Assembly: GCA_021157815.1 (NCBI GenBank)
Contig: JAGGVT010000181.1
Coordinates: forward strand, 1-45,425
DNA length: 45,425 bases
Source of the DNA: a bacterium
Lineage (GTDB): Bacteria > JAJVIF01 > JAGGVT01
Direction: 5' to 3'
The notes under the pieces are model-generated. The model searched no databases. It was not told the DNA's origin and saw only the letters and a list, made by a program, of their open reading frames with translations. Positions 44,385 through 45,425 of this stretch are shown here, piece by piece. The translations under genes and the position numbers were made by a program. Position 1 is the first letter of the stretch; each line of letters opens with the position of its first letter.

Positions 44385-45164
44385 ATGCTGCGCGAAAATG
44401 CTGAAATAATTTCAAACGATAACATCGGCGCCGAATTGTTTTCCATGCGGGTTAAATCATCCGCAATCGCGCGAAACTGGCGTCCGGGACAGTTTGTTCA
44501 TATTCTGCCGCCTGTCAATACCGGCAAACCGCCAATGCTGCGGCGGCCTATCAGCATCCTTGCCTCACAAAATGATGAATTTGAATTTATCTATCGTGTC
44601 GCAGGTGAGGGAACATCGCTCATATCACAAATGAAACCCAGCGACACGCTCGATATAATCGGCCCTCTGGGAAACGGATTCGACAACATCCCCGATTCGC
44701 AGGGATTGCACATTCTAATTGGCGGCGGAGTAGGCGCTCCCCCAATGATTGCGCTGGCAAGATTGCTTCATGAGAAAAAACTCGATGTCGAATTCTACCA
44801 AGGCGCGAAAGATGCCAGCGATTTGATTCTTAACAACGAAATGGAAAACTCGGAATTTAAATATCACGTAACAACCGAGGATGGCTCAATCGGGCATAAG
44901 GGACTTGTTATCGATATCCTGCCAGAGAATACAAAACAAATCGCGGCGGTTTACGCATGCGGCCCAATCGGAATGATGAAAGCAATACTCAAATGGCGCG
45001 ATAACGCCGGATTCCCATATTTCGTTTCAATCGAAAACAAGATGGCATGCGGAATTGGAGTCTGCCTCGGATGCAGTGCGCCAACAGTCGATGGCAAATA
45101 TATCCGCACCTGCATCGATGGCCCGGTTTTCAACGCAGACATCCTTGACTGGGAAAAGATATAG
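44385..45164 (+). CDS. pyrK: Dihydroorotate dehydrogenase electron-transfer subunit PyrK
   Basis: 259-residue iron-sulphur flavoprotein that passes electrons from dihydroorotate dehydrogenase (PyrD, type 1B) to NAD in pyrimidine synthesis. The FAD motif RRPISI, the loop GPLGNGF, the nucleotide-binding GGGVGAPPM, and the [2Fe-2S] cysteines MACGIGVCLGCSAP and YIRTCIDGPVF are all seen. pyrD would be expected next, but an 8-bp tandem array starts at the stop codon. Related ferredoxin-reductase-like subunits (e.g. of sulfide dehydrogenase) are a less likely alternative. Confidence 0.9.
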   Translation: MLRENAEIISNDNIGAELFSMRVKSSAIARNWRPGQFVHILPPVNTGKPPMLRRPISILASQNDEFEFIYRVAGEGTSLISQMKPSDTLDIIGPLGNGFDNIPDSQGLHILIGGGVGAPPMIALARLLHEKKLDVEFYQGAKDASDLILNNEMENSEFKYHVTTEDGSIGHKGLVIDILPENTKQIAAVYACGPIGMMKAILKWRDNAGFPYFVSIENKMACGIGVCLGCSAPTVDGKYIRTCIDGPVFNADILDWEKI

Positions 45165-45393
45165 TTAGCAAGTTAGCAGGTTGGCAGGTTAGCAGGTTAG
45201 CAGGTTAGTAGGTTGGCAGGTTGGCAGGTTAGTAGGTTGGCAGGTTGGCAGGTTAGCAGGTTAGCAGGTTAGTAGGTTAGCAAGTTAGCAAGTTAGCAAG
45301 TTAGCAGGTTAGCAGGTTAGTAGGTTAGCAGGTTAGCAGGTTAGCAGGTTGGCAGGTTAGCAGGTTAGCAGGTTAGTAGAGTAGCAGGTTAGG
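45164..45393. repeat. 8-bp tandem array K2 (GTTAGCAG)
   Basis: About 28 units of GTTAGCAG with GTTGGCAG, GTTAGTAG and GTTAGCAA variants, starting on the last base of the pyrK stop codon. The same consensus is used in array K1 at 3034-3154. Confidence 0.9.
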
Positions 45394-45425
45394 TTGATTT
45401 TCAAATATAGAATTCTCCTGTTAAC

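Noticed and set aside
45391-45425. Start of another D-like element (TTGATTTTCAAATATAG)
   Set aside because: It resembles 31608-31640 over about 30 bases, but the window ends before any terminus, so it cannot be confirmed.

Overview
The window is about 45 kb of moderate-GC chromosome from a Gram-negative-type bacterium that I cannot place confidently. Evidence for an outer membrane is a pair of LptC/OstA-like periplasmic proteins, a small predicted beta-barrel protein and two surface-glycan glycosyltransferases. The c-di-AMP module CdaA-CdaR-GlmM, the ScpA/ScpB pair, a two-subunit ATP-citrate lyase and a large type IV pilin-like protein make an uncultivated deep lineage more likely than a common proteobacterium, but that is inference.

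Layout. 1-3 kb: two GT4 glycosyltransferases on the minus strand. 3.3-3.9 kb: a ComEA-type DNA-binding protein. 4.5-5.3 kb: a secreted caspase-like protein. 5.7-8.2 kb: an scpA-scpB-carboxypeptidase operon with a clear promoter. 8.6-10.3 kb: a pseudouridine synthase and a small outer-membrane protein with a structured leader. 10.6-11.5 kb: a decayed IS1380-like element. 11.5-18.9 kb: hslU, then cdaA-cdaR-glmM-nnr (c-di-AMP synthesis, cell-wall precursor synthesis and NAD(P)HX repair). 18.9-26.4 kb, minus strand: a giant HEAT-repeat protein, a rhomboid protease, a large two-span membrane protein and a macro-domain protein. 27-29 kb: a RmlC-like protein and a long pseudopilin. 29.5-33.7 kb: two large acidic LptC/OstA-like proteins. 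34.4-45.2 kb: an isocitrate-dehydrogenase-like gene, an HD hydrolase, two aconitase-superfamily systems, the two subunits of ATP-citrate lyase, a small unknown protein and PyrK. This last stretch looks like the citrate/isocitrate arm of a reductive TCA cycle.

The most unusual content lies between the genes, which hold many small non-autonomous repeats. I separate these families: A (131 bp, GGGGCTGTTG ends, placed in the loops of palindromes); A' (166 bp, same ends, different interior); B (211 or 191 bp, ISL3-like ends, 8-bp target duplications); C (about 104 bp, three inner hairpins with compensatory changes); D (about 200-330 bp, one copy of which supplies a start codon to a gene); E, F, G and I (smaller palindromic elements); H (hairpin-ended element with ATTCCCGC ends); J (arrays of diverse 17-bp units that abut H ends); K (8-bp GTTAGCAG arrays). 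They nest inside one another, so some insertions can be ordered. The best candidates for something undescribed are the palindrome-loop targeting of A/A', the 17-bp phased arrays leading into H hairpins, the covarying C elements, and the repeat-derived 5' end of the second OstA-like gene.

No tRNA, rRNA or CRISPR array was recognised.
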